Assembly (NCBI RefSeq): GCF_007293315.1
Contig: NZ_VLXZ01000004.1
Location: forward strand, 248,001-312,000
Reading direction: 5' to 3'
DNA length: 64,000 bases
Source: Alkalicoccobacillus porphyridii
GTDB lineage: Bacteria; Bacillota; Bacilli; Bacillales; Bacillaceae_D
Shown: in pieces, positions 9,563 through 18,660 of the stretch
Position numbering within the stretch: the stretch's first letter is position 1
Layout: the number at the start of each line of letters is the position of its first letter
Translations under genes and position numbers: made by a program
The notes under the pieces: model-generated
The model's input: the letters and a program-made list of their open reading frames with translations, nothing else
What the model was told of the DNA's origin: nothing
Databases searched by the model: none

Positions 9563-10345
9563 TTACACTAAAGATTGAGCGCCATCTACATACATTTCCA
9601 TACCAGACACGTGACTTGATTGATCAGTTAATAAGAAACTTACCACGTCTGCTACCTGCTCTGGTTTACCTTGTCCTCCAAACGGGACGCCTTCTGGGTA
9701 CTCAACTTTAATACGGATCTCTTCTAGATTCTCTTTAGGATGAGTGTTTTCTCCAATATTGGTTTCAATGGCACCCGGACAAATGGCATTTACTCGAATA
9801 TTGTAACGTCCAAGTTCCACAGCTGCCATCTTCATAAAAGCCACTTGCGCGGCTTTTGAGGCACTATAAGCGCTCATACCTGTTCCGATATATTTTCGAT
9901 TGCCATTAATAGAGCTAGTAATGACAATACTGCCTCCTCCATTTTTTAAATATGGAACGGCATGTTTTGTGGTAAGGAAAGTACCCCGTAGATTAATATT
10001 TATGGTTTGGTCCCAATCCTCTACATCCATATATTCAATGGCTGAAAATACTCCGTTCACTCCGGCATTCGCGAAAACGGCACGGATGGTGGCATCCGAC
10101 CACATTTCAGATACTTGTTTAAAGGCTTGTTTAATCTCATTTTCATTCTGAACATCTACTTTAAAAGCGGCAGCCTTCCCTCCACTATCTTCAATTTCTT
10201 GAACGGTTTCTAAAGCCCTTTCCTTTTCTATATCAAAAACAGCCACATTAAAATGCTTCGTAGCTAATTGAATAGCTGTAGATTTTCCAATTCCTGAACC
10301 AGCTCCTGTAACAACTGCGATAGAAACATTTTCAGACTGAGACAT
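9563..10345 (-). CDS. SDR-family NAD(P)-dependent oxidoreductase
   Basis: A 260-residue classical short-chain dehydrogenase. TGAGSGIG at residues 13-20 binds the dinucleotide. NANGV-type (FANAGVNG) and SSINGN supply the structural and catalytic Ser segments. YSASK near residue 160 carries the catalytic Tyr and Lys. The C-terminal segment GMEMYVDGAQS is usual. The substrate is unknown. The ATG at 10345 (MSQSENVS) is preferred over one six codons upstream because AAGGAGG lies 6 bases before it. It is monocistronic, with its own terminator. Confidence 0.92.
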   Translation of the reverse strand: MSQSENVSIAVVTGAGSGIGKSTAIQLATKHFNVAVFDIEKERALETVQEIEDSGGKAAAFKVDVQNENEIKQAFKQVSEMWSDATIRAVFANAGVNGVFSAIEYMDVEDWDQTININLRGTFLTTKHAVPYLKNGGGSIVITSSINGNRKYIGTGMSAYSASKAAQVAFMKMAAVELGRYNIRVNAICPGAIETNIGENTHPKENLEEIRIKVEYPEGVPFGGQGKPEQVADVVSFLLTDQSSHVSGMEMYVDGAQSLV

Positions 10346-10499
10346 GGTCAGCCTCCTTTTCAACTTTTAATAATGATTTCTACCCCTTGGTAGTTTGTTT
10401 CAAACTACATCAGAAGCAACTTCCCTTCTACTTTAATACTTTTTCATGCACTTTCGACACCATTCAGTTTTTTTCAAAAATAAACTACAAATTTTAAAT

Positions 10500-10516
10500 T
10501 GTAATCAAACTGTAAT
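10500..10516 (+). promoter_or_regulatory. WalR (YycF) binding site
   Basis: TGTAAT-CAAAC-TGTAAT is a full match to the WalR direct-repeat consensus TGTWAH-N5-TGTWAH. It lies about 105 bases before a secreted NlpC/P60 cell-wall peptidase gene, the class of gene this regulator controls. Confidence 0.75.
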
Positions 10517-10621
10517 CTCATTAAAATCTCTCTGTTATTAAGTTACGTTAAATTGGTAAATGTGAAACAACATAGAATTTTTACATACGATCGTTAAAAC
10601 AACTATTCGGAGGTACATAAT

Positions 10622-11542
10622 ATGAAAACTAAAAATAACGTTAAAGGGCTTGTTATTAAAACGAGCTTTGTAGTAGGACTAGCTTCAGCTGCCACTTTTA
10701 TGGCAGATTCAAGTGCGTATGCAAATGTAGACATGAGTAAGGTGGTTGAAGAAGATAAGGCGGCTGCTTCTCAACAAGCTGCTACTGAAAATGCGGTAGC
10801 TCAAGAGGAAACTCAAGCTGTCTCTAGCTCAACTCTTCGCCAAGGTCAAACGGGACAAGCTGTTAAAGACTTGCAAGCAAAGCTAGTAGACAAAGGCTAT
10901 AATACAAACGGTGTAGATGGAATTTTCGGATCTGGTACTGAGCAAGCTGTTCGCTCATTCCAAGCTGATAATGGATTAACAGTTGATGGACTTGCTGGTC
11001 GTCAAACTCTTGGCGCACTAGGTGGGGCTTCTACTGCTTCAGCTCCGGCAAGCTCTAATACGGCATCAGCTAGTTCTTCATCTGATAACAGCACTGCTTC
11101 TGTATCAGAGGTTTCTGAAGCAAGTAACACTGTATCTGATGACTCTCAGGTTGCAGGAACACAAGTTTCAGCAAGCTATGGTTCTGCTATCGCAGCAGCT
11201 CAAAGCCAAATTGGAGCTCCTTACAAGTGGGGCGGAACGACTCCTGCTGGTTTTGATTGCAGTGGTTTTATAAACTACGCATTTAATCAAGAAGGAATTA
11301 GTCTTCCACGTACTGCTCAAGGAATTCATGACGCTTCAAACAAAAAATCTAAAGCAGATTTACAAGCTGGTGATCTAGTATTCTTTACTGGAACTTACAG
11401 TGGGGCTCCAACTGTTTCCCACGCTGGTATTTATGTAGGCGGCGGTCAATTTATTCATGCAAGCAGCAGTGGTGTTTTGCAAAGCAGTCTTAATAGCGGA
11501 TACTGGAGCAACCATTACTATGGTGCTGGGTCTGTTAGATAA
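10622..11542 (+). CDS. Secreted NlpC/P60 D,L-endopeptidase with peptidoglycan-binding domain
   Basis: A 306-residue exported cell-wall hydrolase. It has an N-terminal signal peptide ending near AYA at residues 32-34, a PG_binding_1 domain at about 75-125 (LRQGQTGQAVKDLQAKL ... GIFGSGTEQAVRSFQ), a Ser/Ala-rich linker, and a C-terminal NlpC/P60 domain from about 185. The catalytic Cys213 is in DCSGF and the catalytic His267 in SHAGIY. It is expected to cut the gamma-D-Glu-diaminopimelate bond in stem peptides. AGGAGG-type binding site (CGGAGG) precedes the ATG. A perfect WalR box upstream suggests control by the WalRK cell-wall regulon. Confidence 0.93.
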   Translation: MKTKNNVKGLVIKTSFVVGLASAATFMADSSAYANVDMSKVVEEDKAAASQQAATENAVAQEETQAVSSSTLRQGQTGQAVKDLQAKLVDKGYNTNGVDGIFGSGTEQAVRSFQADNGLTVDGLAGRQTLGALGGASTASAPASSNTASASSSSDNSTASVSEVSEASNTVSDDSQVAGTQVSASYGSAIAAAQSQIGAPYKWGGTTPAGFDCSGFINYAFNQEGISLPRTAQGIHDASNKKSKADLQAGDLVFFTGTYSGAPTVSHAGIYVGGGQFIHASSSGVLQSSLNSGYWSNHYYGAGSVR

Positions 11543-11577
11543 ATAAATATAAAATATATATATTATAACTTATAGAA

Positions 11578-11609
11578 AAGCTGAACAGAAGACTGTTCAG
11601 CTTTTTTTG
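11578..11609 (+). terminator. Terminator of the NlpC/P60 gene
   Basis: AGCTGAACAG-AAGA-CTGTTCAGCT perfect hairpin followed by seven T. Confidence 0.9.
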
Positions 11610-11739
11610 TATAAAATGAGCAAGGGTGAATGTTGCTCCAGAAATACCCTTGGCAATAATAAGTACAAGATGAAACCAGAGTCTTATTATACAGAGCGTC
11701 TTCTATCTAAGCATATTGAGGAATTGGAAGGTAACTGAG

Positions 11740-12212
11740 TGTCGGTGGGGTCTTCGGCTGCCGCTACCAAAAATGGGGGCACGCTTACCGCGGGAAGGTA
11801 ATGAGCTAACTCGACTTCGACGATTTAGCTCATTGAACCTTTTTATCCCGCAGGTGTCGGCCCTCCATTTTCGTCCGCTTGATTAGAGAGGTATTGGAAT
11901 TAGTATTTATATAAGCATAAGGACGTTACCATGAGGCAAAGATACTCTTGGTAACGTATTTTAATTCTTTGCAAACTCCTCATTTTGTTTAATTACGAAC
12001 ATGAGCGGAAGGAGAAAACGTAGACTCCTGCGGAACAGAACGTGTCTGAAGACATCGAAGTGGTGGTTTTCCGCTTCGAGGGCTGAGGCCGTTCCCGCGG
12101 AAAGCGAAGTTTTCTCCTGTAGCGGTGCATAAGCTCATTTCTAAATGACTTTTTCAGTGACCTTCTTTTTATCCCGCAGGTGTTTACCCTCCATTTTTGT
12201 CCGCTTGGTGAA
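11740..12212. repeat. Composite interspersed repeat, locus 1
   Basis: This 790-base gene-free gap is filled by pieces of a repeat family that recurs five more times in the window. A GC-rich module around 11,750-11,810 (containing ATGGGGGCACGC) leads into a module with ATCCCGCAGGTGT and TTTTCGTCCGCTTG near 11,845-11,885. Then comes the ~130-bp core at 12,001-12,130, then a second copy of the ATCCCGCAGGTGT module at 12,140-12,212. No open reading frame is convincing. Confidence 0.7.
12001..12130 (-). repeat. ~130-bp MITE-like core repeat, copy 1
   Basis: Same element as at 18,661, 36,659 and 39,566 but in reverse orientation. It contains CCGCTTCGAGGGCTGAGGCC. Near its ends GGAGAAAAC and GTTTTCTCC are inverted, so the element can fold on itself. 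Confidence 0.65.
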
Positions 12213-12332
12213 TGACAGGCATCAATTACAAATGCAGAGTCTAGATAACTCCCTACACAAGAAGATGTTTTTTCTTAATGAAGATTTTTTGCAGTGAAAG
12301 GAGTACGGCTCAACTTCTGTCCCTAAATTTTA

Positions 12333-13316
12333 TTATAACTTCACTATGATTCGCCCTTTCACTTTCCCTTCTAAAATGTCTGCAAACGTTGTTGGTAATT
12401 GTTCGAGAGTGATTTCCTGAGATAATTCTGCCTCTAAACTCGTTGGTTTAAGGTCACTCGCTAGATGCTCCCAGACTTGCTGACGGATAGACATTGGACA
12501 GCGAACGGAGTCAATTCCTAACCAGTTAATGCCTCTTCCAATAAAAGGTCTAACATCTGTTGACACATCTAGCCCTCCAGCGAGTCCACTTGTAGCAACG
12601 GATGCCCCATAGGATAGCGTTGATATAATATATTGTGTGGTTTTCCCTCCAACTGGATCAATGGCACCAGCCCATCTTGTGGACCTTGTCGACTTACCTT
12701 CTTCATCAATTAGTTCATCCCGGTGAATCACATTTGTTGCGCCTAAGGATTTAAGGTAATCATGCTCCTGCTCTTTACCTGTTCCAGCTGTCACTTCATA
12801 CCCACGGTTTGCCAGCATATTTACAGACAGACTGCCTACACCCCCGCTTGCCCCAGCAACCAACACAGGGCCCTGCTCTGGCGTTAACCCATTCTTTTCT
12901 AACTGCAAGATCGAGAGCGCAGCTGTGAATCCTGCCGTACCAAGGATCATCGACTCTCTTAAGCTTAAGCCGTCTGGTTTTTGAACCACCCAATCTGCTG
13001 GAATACGCGCTAATTCACTGAATCCTCCATGATGACCCGTTCCAATTTGATAACTTGTTGCAATGACTTCATCTCCCTCTTTAAATCGAGAATCCGTTGA
13101 TTCCAAAACGGTGCCCGCTAAATCAATACCAGGGATTAATGGTGTCCATTCAGCAAGCATCCCAGAATGACCAACGATGCCATCTTTATAATTGACGCTT
13201 GAATAAGCGATTTTAATTAGAACGCCATCCGTAGAAAGCTGATCCACTCCCCACTCCTCAATGCTTGTTTTAACAGGGTCTGTATTATGTAATACAAATG
13301 CTTTAAATGTTTTCAT
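12333..13316 (-). CDS. MDR-family quinone oxidoreductase / acryloyl-CoA reductase (YhdH/YhfP type)
   Basis: A 327-residue medium-chain dehydrogenase/reductase without the zinc-ligand motif, as in the YhdH/YhfP branch. The N-terminal GroES-like half contains SSVNYKDG and PGIDLAGTV. The Rossmann half contains VLVAGASGGVGSLSVNMLANRGYEVTAGTGK, an NADPH-binding loop, and the C-terminal LEQLPTTFADILEGKVKGRIIVKL. It likely reduces an activated double bond or quinone with NADPH; the physiological substrate is unknown. AAAGGATG precedes the ATG. It is flanked by the repeat locus and a divergent lipid kinase gene. Confidence 0.9.
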   Translation of the reverse strand: MKTFKAFVLHNTDPVKTSIEEWGVDQLSTDGVLIKIAYSSVNYKDGIVGHSGMLAEWTPLIPGIDLAGTVLESTDSRFKEGDEVIATSYQIGTGHHGGFSELARIPADWVVQKPDGLSLRESMILGTAGFTAALSILQLEKNGLTPEQGPVLVAGASGGVGSLSVNMLANRGYEVTAGTGKEQEHDYLKSLGATNVIHRDELIDEEGKSTRSTRWAGAIDPVGGKTTQYIISTLSYGASVATSGLAGGLDVSTDVRPFIGRGINWLGIDSVRCPMSIRQQVWEHLASDLKPTSLEAELSQEITLEQLPTTFADILEGKVKGRIIVKL

Positions 13317-13494
13317 TTACGCTCATCCTTTCAATTGTACTCTTCTTCTATTTCCCTTATTCTTAGATTTAAACCAATTTAGTTTACATAATAAATTTAC
13401 GATTAACTTAGTGTTTCTCTCCGTTTAGACATGTCTTGAAATAGCGTAATTAGGGTAAAGATAAAGAGATGGGAAACTCGAAAGGGAGATGTTT

Positions 13495-14409
13495 ATGTAC
13501 AAAAAAGCGTTATTAATTTATAACATAAAAGCAGGACAAGAAGAAATTCAGGATCAACTTGGATTAATTGCTTCAGAATTAGTTCCTCTTGCACATACAT
13601 TTATGTTTATTCAAACCTTAGAAAAAGGCGAGGCAGAAACACTTTGTGAATCACATGGGTCAGAAATTGATTTATTACTAATTGTTGGTGGTGATGGCAC
13701 GGTTCATGAATGCATTAACGGCCTAATGAAACTTCCTGAAGATAACCGGCCTACTGTAGCGATTCTACCCGCTGGAACATGTAATGATTTTTCGCGTTCG
13801 CTTCAAATTCGCACGATTGAAGAAGCTATAGCAGCTATCAAGGTTGGGGCGCATCAACGACTTGATATTGGAGAAGCGAATCAGCGTTATTTCACGAATT
13901 TTATTGGGCTAGGATTGATTACTGAAGCCTCCCAGGCAAAAGAGGGTGAATTAAAAGATAAATGGGGGAAAATCGGATATATGGTGAGTGCACTCCAATC
14001 CCTTAAAAATCCAAATCTATTTACGTACAATTTAAAAACCGATTCTGAAACCTTTGAAGGTGAAGCCGTCATGGTTCTTGCTATGAATGGACACTATTTA
14101 GGAACGACTGGCCTTTTTGTTGAAAACAATCAAATGAACGATGGGCTGATTGACATCTATATTTTAAAAGAAGCTGGATTCTCACTTTTAAAAAATGTTT
14201 ATAATAAATCTCGCTCAAACACTGAAAAGGAATGGCTCCGGGAAGCTGAAGATGTTCAAGTCATTCGCACCAGCTCATTTCAATTAGAAACAAACGATCA
14301 GCAATTAGCCGATTCTGATGGAGAGCTATATTTAGAAGCCCCTCTTACTGTTTCCATGCATGAGAAAGCACTTGATTTTATCTACGCGGAAGAGACAAAT
14401 AACACGTAA
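13495..14409 (+). CDS. Diacylglycerol/lipid kinase family protein (DagK/YegS type)
   Basis: A 304-residue soluble lipid kinase of the DAGK_cat family. The nucleotide-binding GGDGTVHECINGL near residue 66 and LPAGTCNDFSRSL near residue 93 are the family signatures. The C-terminal half contains the MNDGLIDIYIL and DGELYLEAPL motifs. It phosphorylates a lipid such as diacylglycerol; whether this is the essential DgkB-type enzyme or an accessory paralogue cannot be told. I use the ATG at 13495 because AAAGGGAG ends 6 bases before it, whereas the ATG at 13489 abuts the binding site. Confidence 0.9.
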   Translation: MYKKALLIYNIKAGQEEIQDQLGLIASELVPLAHTFMFIQTLEKGEAETLCESHGSEIDLLLIVGGDGTVHECINGLMKLPEDNRPTVAILPAGTCNDFSRSLQIRTIEEAIAAIKVGAHQRLDIGEANQRYFTNFIGLGLITEASQAKEGELKDKWGKIGYMVSALQSLKNPNLFTYNLKTDSETFEGEAVMVLAMNGHYLGTTGLFVENNQMNDGLIDIYILKEAGFSLLKNVYNKSRSNTEKEWLREAEDVQVIRTSSFQLETNDQQLADSDGELYLEAPLTVSMHEKALDFIYAEETNNT

Positions 14410-14428
14410 TTACTTGCTTTTTAAAAAT

Positions 14429-14466
14429 ATAACCGCGTACCAACTCTTAAAGTTGTACGCGGTTAT
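14429..14466. terminator. Bidirectional terminator between the lipid kinase and glycosylase genes
   Basis: A long hairpin (ATAACCGCGTAC...GTACGCGGTTAT) lies between convergent stops. The T tail is better on the minus strand. Confidence 0.75.
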
Positions 14467-14494
14467 TTGTCTACGATTTTGTTAAAGAACTTAT

Positions 14495-15079
14495 CTATCT
14501 TGATACATATGGATTGTCCTTAATCCAAAAACGATAAGGGTAATATCTGGCCTCTCCTGTGTTATCTATCCCTATCCTCACACCTTCTTCAATTGCTTCC
14601 GGAGTCTCCCCTTTTGTTATATACAGCGGCGGCTTGGTTATATCCCACCCATAAAAATCCATGGTTATCCCCAGCGCTTTCGTTAACTTACCTGGACCAT
14701 TAGAAACCTGACGACCCTTCCCCTTCTCTCCTCTTCTACTCCTCATTAGCTCATGACCCTCTATTGGTTCAACAGCTCGAACAAGAACAGCCTCAGGTAT
14801 GTCCCGCTCATTGGCTACAATATTAAATAAACAATGTGTATGCATGACATATGTGTAAACCGTACCTGCTGACCCAAACATGACCTCCGTTCGTTTTGTT
14901 CGCCTTCCTAAATAGCTATGGGCTGCCGCGTCTTCGATTCCAAGATACGCTTCCGTTTCCACAATCCGACCAATGACGGTTCCTTCCTTACTTTCATGGA
15001 CCAAATAGGTGCCTAATAAGCTTTTAGCTAACTCAAGGGTGGGTTGATGATAGAAGTCTGTCGGCAAAATATCGTTCAT
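14495..15079 (-). CDS. 3-methyladenine (alkyladenine) DNA glycosylase, AAG/MPG family
   Basis: A 194-residue AAG-family glycosylase that removes alkylated and deaminated purines in base excision repair. Seen: DFYHQPTLELAKSLLGTYLV at the N terminus, IVETEAYLGIEDAAAHSYLGRRTKR (catalytic Glu and DNA-contact region), GTVYTYVMHTHCLFNIVAN, and GPGKLTKALGIT. The ATG overlaps the stop of the upstream osmoprotectant permease by 4 bases (ATGA), so the repair gene is translationally coupled to a transport operon, an odd pairing. The bidirectional terminator downstream closes the transcript. Confidence 0.94.
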   Translation of the reverse strand: MNDILPTDFYHQPTLELAKSLLGTYLVHESKEGTVIGRIVETEAYLGIEDAAAHSYLGRRTKRTEVMFGSAGTVYTYVMHTHCLFNIVANERDIPEAVLVRAVEPIEGHELMRSRRGEKGKGRQVSNGPGKLTKALGITMDFYGWDITKPPLYITKGETPEAIEEGVRIGIDNTGEARYYPYRFWIKDNPYVSR

Positions 15080-15684
15080 TGACTAGCCTTCATTCTACGC
15101 TCAAGCTTGCCTAAGATCATGTCGGCGATGATGGCAATCAGACACGCTGGAATGGCCCCAACATAAATTCTTACATCATTACGAGAATTAATTCCCGAAA
15201 AAATCTCTCTTCCTAACCCATCTCCCCCAACAAACGGTGCTAAGCTTGCTACACCTATCGCTATGACAGCCGCAATACGTAACCCTGCCATAATAAACGG
15301 CATAGCAAGAGGCAGCTGAACTTTAGTAAGCATTTGCCAATACGTCATCCCAATCCCAATACCTGCTTCTTGAATGGAAGAATCAACCTCTCCCAAGCCT
15401 ACATACGTATGTCTAATGATTGGTAAAAGCGAGTACAAAAATAAACCAATAACTACCGTATAAAAACCCAGTCCAAAATAGAGCATTAAAAGAGCAAGAA
15501 GAGCTAGACTTGGTATGACTTGGAGTATATTCGCCACGGCTAAAATAAATGGTGCCAGCCGTTGATATCGATGAGCAAGAATCCCTAGTAACGTACCAAC
15601 TAAAAGAGCCCCAGCTACCCCGCAAAAGACCATAAGCAGATGTTGTCCTGTGTATAATAAAAGCAGATCCACGTTGCTCGCCAT
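15076..15684 (-). CDS. Osmoprotectant ABC transporter permease (OpuCD type)
   Basis: A 202-residue integral membrane permease of the OpuC/ProW family with five or six helices. The EAA-like cytoplasmic loop (EVDSSIQEAGIGIGMTYWQMLTKVQLPLAMPFI) couples to the ATPase. It is the second permease of the operon ATPase-permease-binding protein-permease. The substrate class is compatible solutes such as glycine betaine, carnitine or choline. The gene ends in an ATGA overlap with the glycosylase gene. Confidence 0.92.
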   Translation of the reverse strand: MASNVDLLLLYTGQHLLMVFCGVAGALLVGTLLGILAHRYQRLAPFILAVANILQVIPSLALLALLMLYFGLGFYTVVIGLFLYSLLPIIRHTYVGLGEVDSSIQEAGIGIGMTYWQMLTKVQLPLAMPFIMAGLRIAAVIAIGVASLAPFVGGDGLGREIFSGINSRNDVRIYVGAIPACLIAIIADMILGKLERRMKASQ

Positions 15685-15728
15685 ATACGTTATGATTTCA
15701 GTAATAAATTCGATTTAGATCATCCCCG

Positions 15729-16622
15729 TTACTCATTGATTAGCTCTCGGCTTTCAAGAAATTCAATTGCTACATCTCGTTCACTACGATTATTAATATC
15801 TACTTCATAATTTAAACGAGTCACAAGCTCTTCATCCATGGACCCAATTAACTCTTTCATGATGTCATCTATTTCCGGAAACTCTTCTAATGTGTCATTG
15901 CGAACGAGCATGGATGCATCATATGGAGGGAAGAAACTCAAATCATCTTCTAAAGTTTGCAAATCAAATTCATATAAGCGTGGATCGGTTGAATAGGCTA
16001 AAACAACCTCTACTTCCTCCTGTGCTACTGCCTCATAGACAAGGTTAATGTCCATGGTGTATGTATTCTCAAATGTGAAATCATAGTGCTCAACAAAGGC
16101 TGGGTAACCATCTTGCTGTCTCTCCATCCACGAGGAATCTACTCCAAACCTCATTTGATTCTGATTTTCTTTCAAGTCAGAAATATTCTCAAGATCATAT
16201 TCATCTGCATAAGCACCGCGAACTGTTAAAGCATAGGCGTTCTCCCAGCCTAATGGGTCATACCATGTAAAGTCATAGTATTCCTGAAAACCATCCTGCG
16301 CTTGTTCCAGCACTTCATCTCGATCTGTTGTTTCTTCAATTGGGAAGAAATTATTAAGAATGACGCCTGTATACATAAGGGCCATATCTAAGTCGCCACG
16401 ATCCATCGCATTTATGATCATTGGATTAGACAATAAATCAGGTGTGACATCTACCTGTATATTCGTTCGATCTTCAATGAGAGCCTTATAAACCTCAGCC
16501 ATAATTTTTGTTTCAGTATAAGTTGCCGCACCAATTTTTATTGTGTCCCCGGAATGGCAAGAGCCGAGAAAGATCATCGATGTTAGCGCAGGCCATATCA
16601 TCCATTTTCTTAGCTGCTTCAT
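15729..16622 (-). CDS. Osmoprotectant ABC transporter substrate-binding lipoprotein (OpuCC type)
   Basis: A 297-residue lipoprotein. Lipobox FLGSC gives a lipid-anchored cysteine near residue 22, and the mature protein begins with IKIGAATYTETKIMAEVYKALIE, typical of the OpuAC/OsmX quaternary-amine binding family. It delivers compatible solutes to the two permeases. Acidic surface residues are frequent. It lies between the two permease genes, as in B. subtilis opuB and opuC. Sequence alone does not separate choline-specific (OpuB) from broad (OpuC) specificity. Confidence 0.93.
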   Translation of the reverse strand: MKQLRKWMIWPALTSMIFLGSCHSGDTIKIGAATYTETKIMAEVYKALIEDRTNIQVDVTPDLLSNPMIINAMDRGDLDMALMYTGVILNNFFPIEETTDRDEVLEQAQDGFQEYYDFTWYDPLGWENAYALTVRGAYADEYDLENISDLKENQNQMRFGVDSSWMERQQDGYPAFVEHYDFTFENTYTMDINLVYEAVAQEEVEVVLAYSTDPRLYEFDLQTLEDDLSFFPPYDASMLVRNDTLEEFPEIDDIMKELIGSMDEELVTRLNYEVDINNRSERDVAIEFLESRELINE

Positions 16623-16641
16623 ATTTATCTCCTTTTTCTCA

Positions 16642-17289
16642 TTACTGAGTACTGCCTTGACGCTGCTTACTAAATAGTCCTAACACTAAGTCAACCAATA
16701 ATGCTAAAATGACTGCCGTGGCTGCACCTGTAAAGATTAGAAAGTTATCATTGTTTGACATGCCCGCCATAATCAAATCACCTAGGCCTCCTGCACCAAT
16801 TAATGCTGCCAGTGTGGTCCAGCTAATAATGTAAACGGTCGTTAAGCGGATACCAGAAAGTATATAGGGAAACGCAAGCGGTAATTCAATTTTCCATAGA
16901 CGCTGCATCGAGCTGTATCCCATTCCTATGGCAGATTCAACTACACCTTCATCCACTTCTTTAATACCCGAATAAGTGTTACGTAATAACGGTAACAATG
17001 AATATAAGAAAAGTGCTATAACTGCTGGTGTCATACCGATACCCAAAATAGGAATAAAAATCGCTAAAAGAGCGATCGTTGGAACGGTTTGAAAGATATT
17101 AGCCAATGTGAAAACCACACTGTTCAGTACGCCTTCTTTCATACGGGTTAATAAGATTGCTATTGAAATGGCTACTAAGCAGCCTAGGAGAACAGCCAAA
17201 GCAACGATAGATAGGTGCTGCCAAAGGCTCGCAAGGATGTCCCCATAACGATTGGCAAGAAACGCACCATAATCCTGTATGACCGTCAT
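16642..17289 (-). CDS. Osmoprotectant ABC transporter permease (OpuCB type)
   Basis: A 215-residue permease with about five or six helices and the coupling loop EVDEGVVESAIGMGYSSMQRLWKIELPLAFPYI. It starts directly after the ATPase stop codon (no gap), so translation is probably coupled. It pairs with the second permease to form the heterodimeric channel of the OpuC-type importer in the cytoplasmic membrane. Confidence 0.93.
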   Translation of the reverse strand: MTVIQDYGAFLANRYGDILASLWQHLSIVALAVLLGCLVAISIAILLTRMKEGVLNSVVFTLANIFQTVPTIALLAIFIPILGIGMTPAVIALFLYSLLPLLRNTYSGIKEVDEGVVESAIGMGYSSMQRLWKIELPLAFPYILSGIRLTTVYIISWTTLAALIGAGGLGDLIMAGMSNNDNFLIFTGAATAVILALLVDLVLGLFSKQRQGSTQ

Positions 17290-18450
17290 CTACCCCACCC
17301 CATTCTCTGTAGGGAAAACATCTGCCATTAAACGAACCATGCTGCCCCTCGTAATTACACCTAAAAATTCATCCTCTTTAGAAACCACAGGAACATACGG
17401 AATGTTATGTTCACTCATATACTCAAGTGCTTCAGTAAACGGACGATCTGGCTCAAGTGTATATTGAACAGGAATCATAACATCCTTTAATAATTTGGTT
17501 TCATCTTGATACTGCTGAAGCACCGTCAAAATAGGTGCGTAGCCCAGGAGCTTTCGTTTACGATCAACAACTAGTAATGAATCTACCTTTCTTTGCTCCA
17601 TTAACTTAATGGCTGCTGCCAAACCGCGTTCAGGATAGGCGGTGGCAGGGTTTTCAACCATCACTTCGCGAACGGAGGGAATTTCATCTATGCCCATTAT
17701 GCCTTGATCCTGTTTATGCTCCTGCAGTCGCTTTTTCCCTATAAACGTTTTTACGAATTCGTTGGCAGGATGTCGGATGATTTCGTCAGGTGTTCCTGTT
17801 TGTACAACCTCGCCATCCTTCATTAAGATAATATTATCTGCAATTTTGATTGCCTCATCCATATCATGCGTAACAAATACAATGGTTTTTTGTACACTCT
17901 CCTGGACCTGTATAAGCTCTGCTTGAAGCTGTTCACGACTTATTGGATCAAGTGCACTAAAGGGCTCGTCCATGAGAATGATATCAGGCTCTGCAGCTAG
18001 CGCTCGGATGACTCCTATACGCTGCTGCTGCCCCCCACTCAACTCTTTTGGTTTTCTTTTTCGATATGTATCAGGTTCTAAATGAACCATCTGTAATAAT
18101 TCGTCTACCTTAGCCTGTGTCTTTTGCTCTTCCCACTTCAATAACCTTGGTACAACTGCTACGTTATCTGCTATTGTCATATGTGGGAATAACCCGATAT
18201 TCTGAATTACATAACCAATCTTTCTTCTTAATGAAACAGCGTTCACTTGACTAATATCCTCATTATTGATTAAAACAGTGCCTTCACTCGGTTCAATTAA
18301 TCGATTAAGAAGCTTCATGGTCGTTGACTTACCGCATCCACTTGGACCAATAATGACATGGATTTTACCGGCCTCCAGCGTAAGATTAATATGATTTAAC
18401 GCTTTAAATCCATCAGCATATTTCTTAGTAATTCCTTTTAATTCAATCAT
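17290..18450 (-). CDS. Osmoprotectant ABC transporter ATP-binding protein with CBS domains (OpuCA type)
   Basis: A 386-residue ABC ATPase: Walker A GPSGCGKST near residue 36, signature LSGGQQQR, Walker B IILMDEPFSALD, and a C-terminal tandem CBS pair (about residues 255-375) that in OpuC-type importers senses ionic strength or nucleotides such as c-di-AMP. I place the start at 18450 (MIELKGITKKYADG) because GGAGG lies 5-6 bases upstream; an upstream in-frame start would add 20 residues without a binding site. It is the first gene of the operon. A sigma-B-like promoter is visible 40 bases before it. Confidence 0.94.
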   Translation of the reverse strand: MIELKGITKKYADGFKALNHINLTLEAGKIHVIIGPSGCGKSTTMKLLNRLIEPSEGTVLINNEDISQVNAVSLRRKIGYVIQNIGLFPHMTIADNVAVVPRLLKWEEQKTQAKVDELLQMVHLEPDTYRKRKPKELSGGQQQRIGVIRALAAEPDIILMDEPFSALDPISREQLQAELIQVQESVQKTIVFVTHDMDEAIKIADNIILMKDGEVVQTGTPDEIIRHPANEFVKTFIGKKRLQEHKQDQGIMGIDEIPSVREVMVENPATAYPERGLAAAIKLMEQRKVDSLLVVDRKRKLLGYAPILTVLQQYQDETKLLKDVMIPVQYTLEPDRPFTEALEYMSEHNIPYVPVVSKEDEFLGVITRGSMVRLMADVFPTENGVG

Positions 18451-18491
18451 TTTGCGCCTCCATCTAAATTGAATATACCTAAAGCTTATAT

Positions 18492-18516
18492 GTACCCTAT
18501 TCATGAACATTTAACC
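18492..18516 (-). promoter_or_regulatory. Sigma-B-like promoter of the opuC-type operon
   Basis: On the minus strand GGTTAA (18511-18516) and GGGTAC (18492-18497) are spaced by 13 bases, close to the sigma-B pattern GTTTAA-N12-15-GGGTAT. The -35 half also overlaps an inverted repeat TAACCC-N10-GGGTTA (18512-18533) that could be an operator. This is a consensus match only. Confidence 0.5.
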
Positions 18517-18660
18517 CCTAAAATAGAGGGTTAGTTCTTAAGTATTTTTATTACTATTTGAAAATGAAGTAGATCAGTAATGCTTCGAAATAATCATTTT
18601 AAAAATGGAGCGGAGAAAAACTTTAAAACTAACTATATCACTCGAACATTGGAACAAATC

